Below are positions 27,259-35,862 of a stretch of 64,000 nucleotides of DNA, piece after piece. Position 1 is the first letter of the stretch. Each line of letters begins with the position of its first letter. The translations under genes were made by a program, and so were the position numbers. The notes under the pieces are model-generated. The model was not told where the DNA came from and did not search any database. It saw only the letters and a program-made list of their open reading frames with translations. The DNA comes from Antribacter soli (GTDB taxonomy: Bacteria > Actinomycetota > Actinomycetes > Actinomycetales > Cellulomonadaceae), in NCBI RefSeq assembly GCF_021568775.1, contig NZ_JAKGSG010000006.1, forward strand, positions 1 to 64,000. The letters are read 5' to 3'.

Positions 27259-28071
27259 ATGGCGTTCGACGCGCCTGCCGGTACCGAGCCCACGATGCCG
27301 GAGCGGGGTGTGCGGCATGCGCCCCGGATCGAGGAGCTGCTCGCCCTCGTGCGCAGCCGCGGCCGGATCGAGGTGAGCGAGTCGGCCCGCCTGCTGTCCG
27401 TCTCGCAGGAGACCGTGCGCCGCGAGCTGCGCAAGCTGGAGGCGCAGGGCCTGGTGCGACGCAGCTACGGGCTCGCGTTTCCCGTGGAGACGAGCTCGTT
27501 CGAGACGGCGTTGTCGGAGCGCCGGCAGAGCTTCCCGGAGGAGAAGGCACGGATCGCGGCGGAGGCGGCGCGACACCTGGGCGAGGCGCAGACGATCTTC
27601 GTCGACGAGGGCTTCCAGCCGCTCCTCGCCGCGCGGGCCCTGCCGCGGGACCGCGAGCTGACGGTGCTCACGTCGTCCCTCCCGGTCGCTACGGAGCTGT
27701 CGGCCAGGCCGAACGTGCAGGTCATCATGATCGGCGGGCGGGTGCGCGGCAAGACGCTCGGCGTCGTCGACGGCAGTGCCGTGGACATGATCCGCACGTT
27801 CCGCCTCGACCTCGGGCTGATCGGCGCGAACGGCGTCACCATCGAGGACGGGCTGACCACGCCCGACCCCGCGGTCGCGCGCGTCAAGGCCGCCGCGATC
27901 GAGGTGAGCCGGCGGCGGATCTTCATCGGGGCGCACCACAAGTTCGGCGTCACCAGCTTTGTCCGGTTCGCGGGGCTGGAGGATTTCGAGGCGATGATCA
28001 CCGGCACGCAGCTCAGCTCCGTCCGTGCGCGCGCCTTCCACGCGGCCGGGGCGAACATCGTCCAGGTGTGA
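27259..28071 (+). CDS. DeoR-family transcriptional regulator, probably of the polyol operon
   Basis: A 270-residue DeoR/GlpR-type regulator. The N-terminal winged helix reads RIEELLALVRSRGRIEVSESARLLSVSQETVRRELRKLEAQGLVRRSYG. The C-terminal DeoRC sensor domain includes TIFVDEGFQPLLAA, LTVLTSSLPVATEL, IGGRVRGKTLG and the family end IFIGAHHKFG. Such sensors bind phosphorylated sugars. GGAGG precedes the ATG at 27259 by 7 nt. Immediately upstream of a complete polyol transport and dehydrogenase operon on the same strand, it most likely controls that operon. Confidence 0.92.
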   Translation: MAFDAPAGTEPTMPERGVRHAPRIEELLALVRSRGRIEVSESARLLSVSQETVRRELRKLEAQGLVRRSYGLAFPVETSSFETALSERRQSFPEEKARIAAEAARHLGEAQTIFVDEGFQPLLAARALPRDRELTVLTSSLPVATELSARPNVQVIMIGGRVRGKTLGVVDGSAVDMIRTFRLDLGLIGANGVTIEDGLTTPDPAVARVKAAAIEVSRRRIFIGAHHKFGVTSFVRFAGLEDFEAMITGTQLSSVRARAFHAAGANIVQV

Positions 28072-28424
28072 GACGAGCGCTCCCCGAGCGTGACCGATTG
28101 GCCTGCGGGGGGCACCAGTTCGTGCCCGGTTCGAGACCGGTTCCGCCACGCCCGAACGGACGAGGATCGAGCCCCGGAGCGCCGCAACCCGGGCAGACCG
28201 GCCCACCCCTCAAGCCTCGTCGGACCGCCTGCAGGACGGGACCCTCCGGCGTCCGACGTCGGGCCGCGCAATACCGCGTGCGTTTCCGCAATCCCGGTGA
28301 CCGTTTCGAAAACACCGTGATTGACCCCCATTCCGGCCCCGCCTGAGCATGTTCCAGTCCGCGTTTCACGACAGGACGACATCTCACGCCATCCCACGAC
28401 GAAGTGACGAGAAGGGTCAAAGCA
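28072..28424 (+). promoter_or_regulatory. Control region of the polyol operon
   Basis: A 353-nt gap between the regulator and the binding-protein gene. CGTTTC occurs three times in direct orientation, at 28281, 28302 and 28362; the first two are 21 bp apart (two helical turns). The middle copy sits in the palindrome TTTCGAAA (28304-28311). TTGACC at 28321-28326 could be a -35 element, with GAGCAT near 28345 as -10. DeoR proteins often bind such short direct repeats. A ribosome-binding site (GAGAAGGG) lies just before the ATG at 28425. Confidence 0.45.
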
Positions 28425-29786
28425 ATGATGCTCACGAGGATCTGGCGCCACAAGGCCGCGCCCGCCGGGCTCGCGGTCGGTGCGCTGGCCCTGGCGCTGA
28501 CCGCCTGTTCATCCTCCGGCGATGCCGGAGGAGGCGCCGGAGGCGACGTCAAGCTCACCATCGCGACGGTGAACAACCCGCAGATGCAGGACATGGAGGA
28601 GCTCAAGAGCCACTTCGAGGAGGACAACCCGGGGATCACCGTCGAGTTCGTCACCATGGAGGAGGGGGACCTGCGTGCAGCGGTGACTGCCGACGTCGCC
28701 TCCGGTGCCGGCCAGTACGACATCGTCACCGTCGGCGCCTACGAGGTCCCGCAGTGGGGTGCACAGGACTGGCTCCTGGACCTCACCGAGTCCCTCGAGG
28801 GGGATGCCGCGTACGACGTGGACGACATCCTGCCCCCGCTTCGTGACGCACTCTCGGTCGACGGCAAGCAGTACGCGGTGCCGTTCTACGGGGAGTCGTC
28901 GATCCTCATGTACAACAAGGCTATGTTCGCCGAGGCGGGCATCGAGATCTCGAACAACCCGACCTGGCAGGAGGTCGCGGAGTACGCGGCCGTCCTGGAC
29001 ACCGACGAGCACGCGGGCATCTGCCTGCGCGGCAAGCCCGGCTGGGGCGATCTCTTCGCTCCTCTGACCACGGTCGTGCAGACCTTCGGTGGCAACTGGT
29101 ACGACGAGAACTGGGACGCCCAGGTGAACTCGCCCGAGTTCGTGGAGGGCGTCGAGTTCTACGTCGATCTCCTCACCGAGCACGGGCAGGCGGACCCGGT
29201 GTCCTACAGCTTCACCGAGTGCCTGAACCTCCTGAGCTCCGGCAAGGTCGCCATGTGGTACGACGCTTCTGTCGCGGCGTCGATCCTCGAGGACCCCGAG
29301 GCGTCCGAGGTCGCGGGCCAGATGGGTTACACCCACGCCCCCGTGTACAAGACCGAGGAGTCCGGCTGGCTCTGGTCGTGGAACCTCGCGATCCCGAAGA
29401 CGACGAAGAACCCCGAGGCCGCGACCACGTTCGTGAAGTGGGCCACGAGCAAGGAGTACCACCAGCTCGTCGGCGAGGAGCTGGGCTGGACCCGCGTCCC
29501 GCCGGGCGCGCGCACGTCCACCTACTCCATCCCCGAGTACCAGGAGGCAGCGGCCGCGTTCGCTCCGATCACCCTCGAGGTGATGGAGAGCGTGAACCCC
29601 GAGCAGCCGGGCGTGGACCCACAGCCGTGGGTCGGGATCCAGTACGTCCCGATCCCGGAGTTCCAGGACGTCGGCAACCAGGTGGCGCAGCTCGTCGCTG
29701 ACGCGATCGCCGGCCGTACCACGGTCCAGGACGCCCTCGACCGCGGGCAGGACATCGCCCAGACCGCCGGCGACCTGCAGAAGTAG
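28425..29786 (+). CDS. Polyol (sorbitol/mannitol-type) ABC importer binding lipoprotein, SmoE-like
   Basis: A 453-residue family-1 solute-binding protein. The signal peptide ends in lipobox ALTAC (Cys near residue 27). The mature part shows the SBP_bac_1 pattern (KLTIATVNNPQMQDMEELKSHFEEDNPGITVEFVTM, GQYDIVTVGAYEVPQWGAQDWLLDLT, AVPFYGESSILMYNKAMF). GICLRGKPGWGD is characteristic of SmoE/MtlE-type proteins. Context (SmoF/G-like permeases and a mannitol dehydrogenase directly downstream) supports a hexitol substrate. Two adjacent ATGs (28425, 28428); the first is used. Confidence 0.9.
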   Translation: MMLTRIWRHKAAPAGLAVGALALALTACSSSGDAGGGAGGDVKLTIATVNNPQMQDMEELKSHFEEDNPGITVEFVTMEEGDLRAAVTADVASGAGQYDIVTVGAYEVPQWGAQDWLLDLTESLEGDAAYDVDDILPPLRDALSVDGKQYAVPFYGESSILMYNKAMFAEAGIEISNNPTWQEVAEYAAVLDTDEHAGICLRGKPGWGDLFAPLTTVVQTFGGNWYDENWDAQVNSPEFVEGVEFYVDLLTEHGQADPVSYSFTECLNLLSSGKVAMWYDASVAASILEDPEASEVAGQMGYTHAPVYKTEESGWLWSWNLAIPKTTKNPEAATTFVKWATSKEYHQLVGEELGWTRVPPGARTSTYSIPEYQEAAAAFAPITLEVMESVNPEQPGVDPQPWVGIQYVPIPEFQDVGNQVAQLVADAIAGRTTVQDALDRGQDIAQTAGDLQK

Positions 29787-29805
29787 TCCGCAACGACGGG
29801 CCGAT

Positions 29806-29850
29806 GCTCTCGGGTTCACCTGGCACGAGGTGCCAGGTGAACCCGGGAGC
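29806..29850 (+). promoter_or_regulatory. Intercistronic hairpin between binding-protein and permease genes
   Basis: Positions 29806-29826 and 29830-29850 pair over 21 bp with a single mismatch and a 3-nt loop (GAG). The hairpin lies in the 78-nt gap between the binding-protein stop and the first permease. Such structures typically protect the upstream mRNA from 3' exonucleases or partly terminate, giving far more binding protein than permease. Confidence 0.75.
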
Positions 29851-29864
29851 CGGCCGGAGGCGAC

Positions 29865-30869
29865 ATGACCAGCAACCCTGAAACGACATCACCGCGAGGT
29901 CCCGCTGTGGACACGAGCACCGCACCCAAGCCCCGCGGGATCGGGAACGGCGCGCGATCGAGGCGAGACGCACAGCCCGTCGCCGCCGGCGCGGCCGCCA
30001 AGCAGACAGCGAGGCTCGCCCGCGGCCTCGTCCTGCCCGGCATGACCTTCACGATCCTGCTGACCCAGATCCCGTTCGTCGTGACGATCGTCTTCTCGTT
30101 CCTGCGATGGAACCAGCTGCGTCCCGACGAGATCCGCTTCACGGGCTGGGACAACTACGCCGTCGTCTTCACCCGACCGGAGTTCCTCTCGTCCCTCGGC
30201 GCAACCGTCATCATCACGGGCTCGGCGGTCCTGCTGTCCTTGGTGTTCGGCCTGTTCCTCGCAGTCCTGCTGGACCGCAAGTTCCGCGGACGCGGCCTGG
30301 CCCGCACCCTGGCCATCACGCCGTTCCTGGTCATGCCCGCCGCCGCAGCGCTCGTGTGGAAGTGGCTCATGCTCGACTCCAACGTCGGCATGGTCAACTG
30401 GTCCCTCGGGCTGCTCGGGATCGACCCCGTGCAGTGGAACACCAACTTCCCGCTGGTCACCATCGTCGCCGTCCTGGTGTGGCAGTACACGCCGTTCATG
30501 ATGCTGATCCTGATGGCCGGCCTGCAGAGCCAGGGCGGGGACGTGCTCGAGGCGGCAGCCGTCGACGGCGCCGGACCGGCCCGCATCTTCTGGTCCCTGA
30601 CCCTGCCCCACCTGCGGCCCTATGCCGAGATCGCGACCCTCCTCGGGTCGATCATGCTGCTACAGGTCTTCGACCCGATCGCGATCATGACCAAGGGCAC
30701 CGGCGGCACGAAGACCCTGTCCTACCTGCTGTACGAACGAGCCTTCATCGGCCTGGACATCGGCCAGGCCGCCGCGTTCGGCGTCATCGCCGTCATCGTC
30801 ACCATCGGCGTCGCGATGATCGCGCTGCGCAGCACGTTCTCCATCTTCGTCGAAGGGAAGGTGCGCTGA
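29865..30869 (+). CDS. Polyol ABC importer permease, SmoF/MalF-like
   Basis: A 334-residue permease. A polar N-terminal extension of about 45 residues is followed by six TM helices starting LVLPGMTFTILLTQIPFVVTIVFSFLRW. The EAA loop is EAAAVDGAGPARIFWSLTLPHLRP, the site that docks the ATPase. GGAGGCGAC precedes the ATG. No ATP-binding subunit is encoded in this operon, so a shared MsiK/UgpC-type ATPase encoded elsewhere is probably used, as is usual in actinobacterial family-1 sugar importers. Confidence 0.92.
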   Translation: MTSNPETTSPRGPAVDTSTAPKPRGIGNGARSRRDAQPVAAGAAAKQTARLARGLVLPGMTFTILLTQIPFVVTIVFSFLRWNQLRPDEIRFTGWDNYAVVFTRPEFLSSLGATVIITGSAVLLSLVFGLFLAVLLDRKFRGRGLARTLAITPFLVMPAAAALVWKWLMLDSNVGMVNWSLGLLGIDPVQWNTNFPLVTIVAVLVWQYTPFMMLILMAGLQSQGGDVLEAAAVDGAGPARIFWSLTLPHLRPYAEIATLLGSIMLLQVFDPIAIMTKGTGGTKTLSYLLYERAFIGLDIGQAAAFGVIAVIVTIGVAMIALRSTFSIFVEGKVR

Positions 30870-31681
30870 TGCGGATCTTCAGGGAAAGCCTGATCACCAC
30901 CCTGACGTGGCTGATCGTGCTCCTGCTCTTCTTCCCGGTCGCGTGGATGGTCATCACCGCCCTCAAGTCCGAGAACGACGCCGCGGCCATCCCGCCCCGG
31001 TTCGACGCCGCCCTCACCCTGGACCAGTTCCGGGCGGTGATCGACACCGGGATCGGCGACTACCTCACCAGCTCCTTCATCGCGAGCGTCGGATCCACCC
31101 TCCTGGTCCTCGCCCTGTCCATCCCCGTGGCGTACGGGCTGTCGATCCGGCCCATCGTCAAGATCCGGGACGTGCTGTTCTTCTTCATCTCCACCCGGTT
31201 CCTGCCCGCCGCCGCATCCATCCTGCCGATCTTCATCATCCTCAAGACCCTCGGCCTGCTGGACAACATCAACGTGATGCTCCTGCTCTACACCGCGATG
31301 AACCTCCCCATCGCCGTCTGGATGATGAGGTCCTTCTTCAACGAAGTACCCGAAGAGATCGTCGAAGCAGCCCGCCTGGACGGCGCGAACCTCCGCACCG
31401 AGCTCATCCGCGTCGTCCTGCCCATCGTGCTACCCGGCGTCGCCGCCGTCGCACTGATCTGCTTCATCTTCGCCTGGAACGAATACTTCCTCGCGAACAT
31501 CCTCACGACCGTCGACGCCCGCACCGTCCCACCCTTCCTGGCCAGCTTCGTCTCCGGCCGTGGGCAGTTCCTCGCCATCCTCTCGGCCGCATCGACCCTC
31601 GCCGTCCTTCCGGTCGTGCTCGCCGGCTGGCTCGCCCAGAAGCAGCTCGTCCGCGGCCTGGCCATGGGGGCAGTCAAGTGA
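30869..31681 (+). CDS. Polyol ABC importer permease, SmoG/MalG-like
   Basis: A 270-residue permease with six predicted TM helices, beginning MRIFRESLITTLTWLIVLLLFFPVAWMVITALK. The EAA loop is EIVEAARLDGANLRTELIRVVLPIVLPG. The loop ILPIFIILKTLGLLDN and the FIFAWNEYFLANIL stretch are typical of MalG-type subunits. The ATG overlaps the stop of the first permease (TGATG) and the stop overlaps the dehydrogenase start (GTGA), so the three genes are tightly coupled. Confidence 0.93.
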   Translation: MRIFRESLITTLTWLIVLLLFFPVAWMVITALKSENDAAAIPPRFDAALTLDQFRAVIDTGIGDYLTSSFIASVGSTLLVLALSIPVAYGLSIRPIVKIRDVLFFFISTRFLPAAASILPIFIILKTLGLLDNINVMLLLYTAMNLPIAVWMMRSFFNEVPEEIVEAARLDGANLRTELIRVVLPIVLPGVAAVALICFIFAWNEYFLANILTTVDARTVPPFLASFVSGRGQFLAILSAASTLAVLPVVLAGWLAQKQLVRGLAMGAVK

Positions 31682-33180
31682 GCCTGAACCTCCGCAGCCC
31701 GCTCGGGTCTCTGGCCGGCACGGACGCGCCCGGCGTCGACCTGCCCTCGTACGACCGCTCCGGCATCCAGATGGGCATCGTCCACCTAGGCGTCGGCGGC
31801 TTCCACCGCGCTCACCAGGCGCTGGCGATCGACGACCTGCTGCGCCGTGGCGAGGCCCGCGAGTGGGGCATCTGCGGCGTCGGCCTGCTGCCCGGCGACG
31901 CCGCGATGCGCGACGCGCTGAACTCGCAGGACGGTCTCTACACCCTCGTGACGAAGCACCCCGACGGCAGGCTCGACGCCCGCGTCATCGGCAGCCTCGT
32001 CGAGTACCTCTTCGCGCCGGACGACCCGGAGGCGGTGCTGGAGCGCCTCGCCGACCCGGCGACCCGCATCGTGTCCCTGACCATCACCGAGGGCGGCTAC
32101 AACTTCGACCAGGTCACCGGCGAGTTCGACGCGACGACGCCCGCCGTCGTCGCGGACGCCCGTCCGGGGGCGGTCCCGACCACCGTGTTCGGCTACGTGG
32201 TAGAGGCCCTGGCCCGTCGCCGGGCGCGCGGCCTGGCGCCCTTCACGGTGATGTCCTGCGACAACGTGCAGGGCAACGGCGAGAAGGCGCGGACCGTCTT
32301 CTCTGCCTTCGCGGCCCTGCGCGACCCGGAGCTCGGGCGGTGGGTGCACGACGCCGTCGCGTTCCCCAGCTCGATGGTGGACCGCATCACCCCCGTGACC
32401 ACCGACGAGGACCGCGAGCTCGTCCGCGAGCGCCTCGGCGTCGAGGACCGGTGGCCCGTGGTGGCGGAACCGTTCTTCCAGTGGGTGCTGGAGGACCGGT
32501 TCCCGCTCGGCCGGCCGCCGTTCGAGGACGCGGGCGTCCAGCTCGTCGAGGACGTGGAGCCGTACGAGCTCATGAAGCTGCGGCTGCTCAACGCCAGCCA
32601 CCAGGCGATCGCGTACTTCGGGTGGCTGAGCGGCTACCGGTACGCACACGAGGCGGTCGCGGACCCGGTCGTGGCGACGTTCGTGCGCGACTTCATGGAC
32701 CGCGAGGCGACGCCGACGCTGCGGCCGGTGCCCGGCGTCGACCTCGACGCGTACAAGACGACGCTCCTCGAGCGGTTCGGGAACCCGGCGGTGCGCGACA
32801 CGCTCGCGCGGCTGTGCGCTGAGTCGTCGGACCGCATCCCGAAGTGGCTGGTGCCGGTGGTGCGCGAGCAGCTCGTCGCCGGGGGCGAGGTCGCCCGGTC
32901 CGCCGCCGTCGTCGCGAGCTGGGCCCGCTATGCCGAGGGCGTCGACGAGCAGGGCGAGCCGATCGACGTGGTCGACCGGCTCGCGGACGAGCTCGTCCCG
33001 CTCGCCCGGTCGCAGCGCGACGACCCGGTGGCGTTCCTGCGCAACCGTGCGCTGTTCGGGTCGCTGGCCGAGGAACCGCGCTTCGTCGAGGCGTACCTCG
33101 ACGCGCTCGGGTCCCTGCACCGCGTCGGCGCCCACGCGACGTTGGAGGCACTCGTCGCCGGTTCTCGGCGGTCGGGCTGA
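31678..33180 (+). CDS. Mannitol 2-dehydrogenase family oxidoreductase
   Basis: A 500-residue long-chain polyol dehydrogenase, which oxidises mannitol (or arabinitol, sorbitol) to the ketose with NAD(+). N-terminal Rossmann motif IVHLGVGGFHRAHQALAIDDLL; TITEGGYNFD; MSCDNVQGNG; FPSSMVDRITPVT; and the active-site segment with the catalytic lysine and its helix partners, ELMKLRLLNASHQAIAYFG. The length matches the family. The GTG at 31678 overlaps the stop of the second permease. Together with the importer, this makes a complete uptake-and-oxidation pathway; fructose phosphorylation would rely on a kinase elsewhere (a PfkB-type kinase lies at 23945). Confidence 0.94.
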   Translation: MSLNLRSPLGSLAGTDAPGVDLPSYDRSGIQMGIVHLGVGGFHRAHQALAIDDLLRRGEAREWGICGVGLLPGDAAMRDALNSQDGLYTLVTKHPDGRLDARVIGSLVEYLFAPDDPEAVLERLADPATRIVSLTITEGGYNFDQVTGEFDATTPAVVADARPGAVPTTVFGYVVEALARRRARGLAPFTVMSCDNVQGNGEKARTVFSAFAALRDPELGRWVHDAVAFPSSMVDRITPVTTDEDRELVRERLGVEDRWPVVAEPFFQWVLEDRFPLGRPPFEDAGVQLVEDVEPYELMKLRLLNASHQAIAYFGWLSGYRYAHEAVADPVVATFVRDFMDREATPTLRPVPGVDLDAYKTTLLERFGNPAVRDTLARLCAESSDRIPKWLVPVVREQLVAGGEVARSAAVVASWARYAEGVDEQGEPIDVVDRLADELVPLARSQRDDPVAFLRNRALFGSLAEEPRFVEAYLDALGSLHRVGAHATLEALVAGSRRSG

Positions 33181-33245
33181 GCGACGGGCGGCTCGACACG
33201 ACCTGAACTGGTCGCGGCTGCTCAGCCCGGCCAGGCTGCCGGCGT

Positions 33246-33300
33246 CGACCAGGTAGTTGTTCACGATCTGGACCTCAGAACGTGAACAACTACCTGGTCG
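33246..33300. terminator. Perfect 20-bp inverted repeat between convergent genes
   Basis: 33246-33265 and 33281-33300 are exact reverse complements over 20 bp, with a 15-nt loop. The structure follows the mannitol dehydrogenase gene and its right arm contains the stop codon of the convergent secreted-protein gene. A bidirectional terminator is the simplest interpretation. The arms are notably AT-richer than the surroundings and there is no flanking T-run. Confidence 0.6.
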
Positions 33301-33661
33301 TCTCGGCGCTGCCGAGGATGTCGTCGCCGTCGAGGTCACCGGCCGCGAGCGCGGCGTCGTAGCCGGACGGGAACGTCACGGCGTGGACCAGCCAGCGACC
33401 TCCGCTGTAGTCGGTGTCGCCGGGCGCGGCCTCTGCCACGTTGAGCTGGTGGCCGCCGAGGTCGTAGATGACGTCGAACGAGTGGACCGGCGCCCCGGTA
33501 CCGGACAGGTCGTTGGGCGTCGCGACGGTTCGGTACGCCACCCCGTCGACGTAGAACGCCTCCCCGCTCACACCGGCCTGGGCAGCCGCGGCGGGCGGCA
33601 GCACGGCGCCGGCCGCGAGTGCGACCGTGCCGACGGCGGCGAACACTCGGGTGCGGTTCAT
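33290..33661 (-). CDS. Small secreted protein of unknown function
   Basis: 123 residues. The signal peptide (MNRTRVFAAVGTVALAAGAV, cleavage after AAAQA) is clear. The mature part is about 95 residues (EAFYVDGVAYRTVATPNDLSG, HSFDVIYDLGGHQLNVAEAAPG) and acidic, with no cysteines. The pattern resembles actinobacterial exported proteins of unknown role. The ATG at 33661 is preceded by GGGGAG. Its last codons lie in the terminator stem described at 33246. Confidence 0.7.
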   Translation of the reverse strand: MNRTRVFAAVGTVALAAGAVLPPAAAAQAGVSGEAFYVDGVAYRTVATPNDLSGTGAPVHSFDVIYDLGGHQLNVAEAAPGDTDYSGGRWLVHAVTFPSGYDAALAAGDLDGDDILGSAETTR

Positions 33662-33832
33662 GGTTCTCCCCTCTCCGGCCGGCCCGTGCGGCCGGCTCTC
33701 CTCCACCTCACCGCGGCACGGCTGCCAGTTCCATGACGGCGGTCTTACCCCGTGCTGACAAGGTGGTGACGCGCCTGCCTGCCGGCTCCGACAACAGTCC
33801 TCACCCCACGTGCCCGCGCCTACGCTGGGTGC

Positions 33833-34588
33833 GTGGCCCGGGTCCTCGTGGTGGACGACGACGTCACCGTCGCCGAGGTGGTGGTGGCCTACCTGGAGCG
33901 CGCCGGGCTCGCGGCTGAGCACGCCGCCGACGGGCCTACGGCCCTCGAGGCAGCGGCCGCCCGGCCGCCCGACGCCGTCGTGCTCGACGTCATGCTCCCA
34001 GGCCTCGACGGGATCGAGGTATGCCGCCGGCTGCGGGCCGTCCGGCCCGGTCTGCCCGTGCTCATGCTCACCGCGCGCGGCGAGGAAGAGGACCGGATCC
34101 TCGGGCTCGAGGTCGGCGCCGACGACTACGTGACCAAGCCGTTCAGCCCCCGCGAACTCGTGCTGCGCGTGCGGTCGCTGCTGCGGCGCGCGCTCCCAGA
34201 TCCCGACCCCCGCGCGACGCCCGACGGCGACCCGGGGCACGTACTGCCGTCGGGCACGCTACGCGACGGCGACCTGGTGCTCGACGCCACGGCCCACCGC
34301 GTGCTGCGCGACGACCGGGAGCTGCAGCTCACCGTGCGCGAGTTCGACCTGCTGCACTATTTCCTCGCCCACCCGGGTCAGGTGCACGACCGCGAGACGC
34401 TGCTGCGCGAGGTGTGGGGCTGGGAGTTCGGCGACCGCTCGACCGTCACGGTGCACGTGCGACGGCTGCGGGAGAAGGTCGAGGCCGACCCGTCGCACCC
34501 GACCCGGCTCGTGACGGTGTTCGGCGTCGGGTACCGCTGGGACGCGTCGGTGCCCGCTCGCACGCAGGCCCAGGTTGGTGCGCCGTGA
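33833..34588 (+). CDS. OmpR/PhoB-family response regulator
   Basis: 251 residues. The receiver domain (1-120) shows the acidic pocket VLVVDDD, phospho-acceptor Asp in VVLDVMLPGLDG, Thr in LMLTARG and Lys in YVTKPFSPREL. The C-terminal winged-helix DNA-binding domain (about 150-240) reads LTVREFDLLHYFLAHPGQVHDRETLL and STVTVHVRRLREKVE ... TVFGVGYRW. The GTG start is followed closely by its kinase gene with a GTGA overlap. The cognate signal is unknown. Confidence 0.95.
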   Translation: MARVLVVDDDVTVAEVVVAYLERAGLAAEHAADGPTALEAAAARPPDAVVLDVMLPGLDGIEVCRRLRAVRPGLPVLMLTARGEEEDRILGLEVGADDYVTKPFSPRELVLRVRSLLRRALPDPDPRATPDGDPGHVLPSGTLRDGDLVLDATAHRVLRDDRELQLTVREFDLLHYFLAHPGQVHDRETLLREVWGWEFGDRSTVTVHVRRLREKVEADPSHPTRLVTVFGVGYRWDASVPARTQAQVGAP

Positions 34589-35622
34589 GCCCCGTGCTCG
34601 AGGGCGTCGCGCTGTCGGCCGGGGTGGCCGCGGGGGTGGGCGCGCTCGGAGCCGTCGTCGTGCTCACCGTCGGCCGACGGCGGCCCACGTCCGCGGCGGT
34701 GCTGGCGCCGCTCGTGGTGGTCGGGTCGGTCGCGGCCGCCGTCTACGCCAGCGCGCGGGCAATGTTCCTGTCCAAGGGCGACTCCGCGACCGTGCTCTGG
34801 CTGCTGCTCGCTGCAGTGCCCGTAGCGCTGGGGGTCGGGCTCGCGCTGGCAGTGCGCACGCAACGAATCTCCGCGGAGCGGACGGCGGCACTCGCGGCGC
34901 GAGACCGGGACCGTGAGATCGAGAAGCGCCGGCGCGAGCTCGTCGCGTGGGTGTCGCACGACCTACGCACGCCCCTGGCCGCAGTGCGCGCGCTCGCCGA
35001 GGCACTCGAGGACGGGGTCGCCGAGCCGGCCGTGGCCGTCAAGGGCATCCAGGCCGAGAACCTGCGCATGAGCGAGATGGTCGACGACCTGCTCGCGCTG
35101 TCGCGGCTGCAGTCCGCGGGACTTGAGCTGCGCCGCGACCCGGTCGCGGTGGGCGACCTTGTTTCAGACGCGCTCGCGGCCGCAGCGCCGTTGGCGGACG
35201 CCGCGAGGGTGACGCTGTCTGGCGAGGTCGAGTCGCCCGTGGTGGCGCGGGTCGACGCGCGTGAGGTGGCCCGGGCGCTGACCAACCTGGTCGCCAACGG
35301 CGTCCGGCACACCCCCGTGGGCGGTGCAGTGCGCGTACGGGTGAGTGCTTCGGGGCGCGGGGCCGACGGCGGCCCGGCGAGCACCGCCGTCGTCCAGGTC
35401 ACCGACGGGTGCGGCGGCATCCCGGCCGGCGACCTGGCTCGGGTGTTCGACGCCGGTTGGCGCGGAACCGCCGCGCGGACGCCCGGAGTCGGCGGAGCCG
35501 GCATCGGGCTGTCGATCGTGCGCTCGGTAGCGGACGTGCACAGCGGGAGCGTCATCGTCGAGAACGTGACACTGCCCGACGGCGGCACCGGCTGCCGCTT
35601 CACGCTGACTCTCCCCACGTGA
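34585..35622 (+). CDS. Sensor histidine kinase partner of the OmpR-type regulator
   Basis: A 345-residue membrane kinase. Three or so N-terminal TM helices (about 5-30, 35-55, 68-90) with very short outer loops suggest sensing within the membrane rather than by an external domain. The H-box is VAWVSHDLRTPLAAVRAL (catalytic His). The N-box is LTNLVANGVRHTP. The G1 box is changed to TDGCGGIP from the usual DxGxGIP, with G2 GIGLSIVRS. The GTG overlaps the regulator stop. Confidence 0.93.
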   Translation: MSPVLEGVALSAGVAAGVGALGAVVVLTVGRRRPTSAAVLAPLVVVGSVAAAVYASARAMFLSKGDSATVLWLLLAAVPVALGVGLALAVRTQRISAERTAALAARDRDREIEKRRRELVAWVSHDLRTPLAAVRALAEALEDGVAEPAVAVKGIQAENLRMSEMVDDLLALSRLQSAGLELRRDPVAVGDLVSDALAAAAPLADAARVTLSGEVESPVVARVDAREVARALTNLVANGVRHTPVGGAVRVRVSASGRGADGGPASTAVVQVTDGCGGIPAGDLARVFDAGWRGTAARTPGVGGAGIGLSIVRSVADVHSGSVIVENVTLPDGGTGCRFTLTLPT

Positions 35623-35739
35623 CTCGTGACCGTACCTGGGCATGGGTCCCGCTGCTCAGCGTCGCGGAGGTGCGTCGTGCAGAGCGCGCGTAACCAGGTG
35701 ACGGGACCCCGAGGATCGGTCCGATGACCTGACCTGCCG

Positions 35740-35763
35740 GTAGGGGCCTTGGAAGGCCCCTAC
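35740..35763 (+). terminator. Terminator hairpin after the OmpR-type two-component genes
   Basis: GTAGGGGCCTT (35740-35750) and AAGGCCCCTAC (35753-35763) form an 11-bp stem, with the innermost pairs likely opening to make the loop. It lies about 118 nt past the kinase stop and 13 nt from the stop of the convergent small ORF, so it may act on both strands. Confidence 0.65.
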
Positions 35764-35775
35764 GCGACGCCGGGT

Positions 35776-35862
35776 TTAGTTGGTGTCCCACCGCCACGAG
35801 GCCCGCACCGCGGCACCGAGGCAGATGGCTCCGAACAGGACGAGGACTGCTCTTGGGTTCAC
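35776..35862 (-). CDS. Possible 28-residue membrane peptide coupled to the DUF6326-like gene
   Basis: The GTG at 35862 overlaps the stop of the upstream membrane-protein gene (GTGA). The peptide reads MNPRAVLVLFGAICLGAAVR followed by ASWRWDTN: one hydrophobic segment of about 16 residues with a positively charged, Trp-containing end. The overlap and the topology argue for a real small ORF, but length alone cannot prove it. It is too short for similarity-based assignment by eye. Confidence 0.4.
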   Translation of the reverse strand: MNPRAVLVLFGAICLGAAVRASWRWDTN

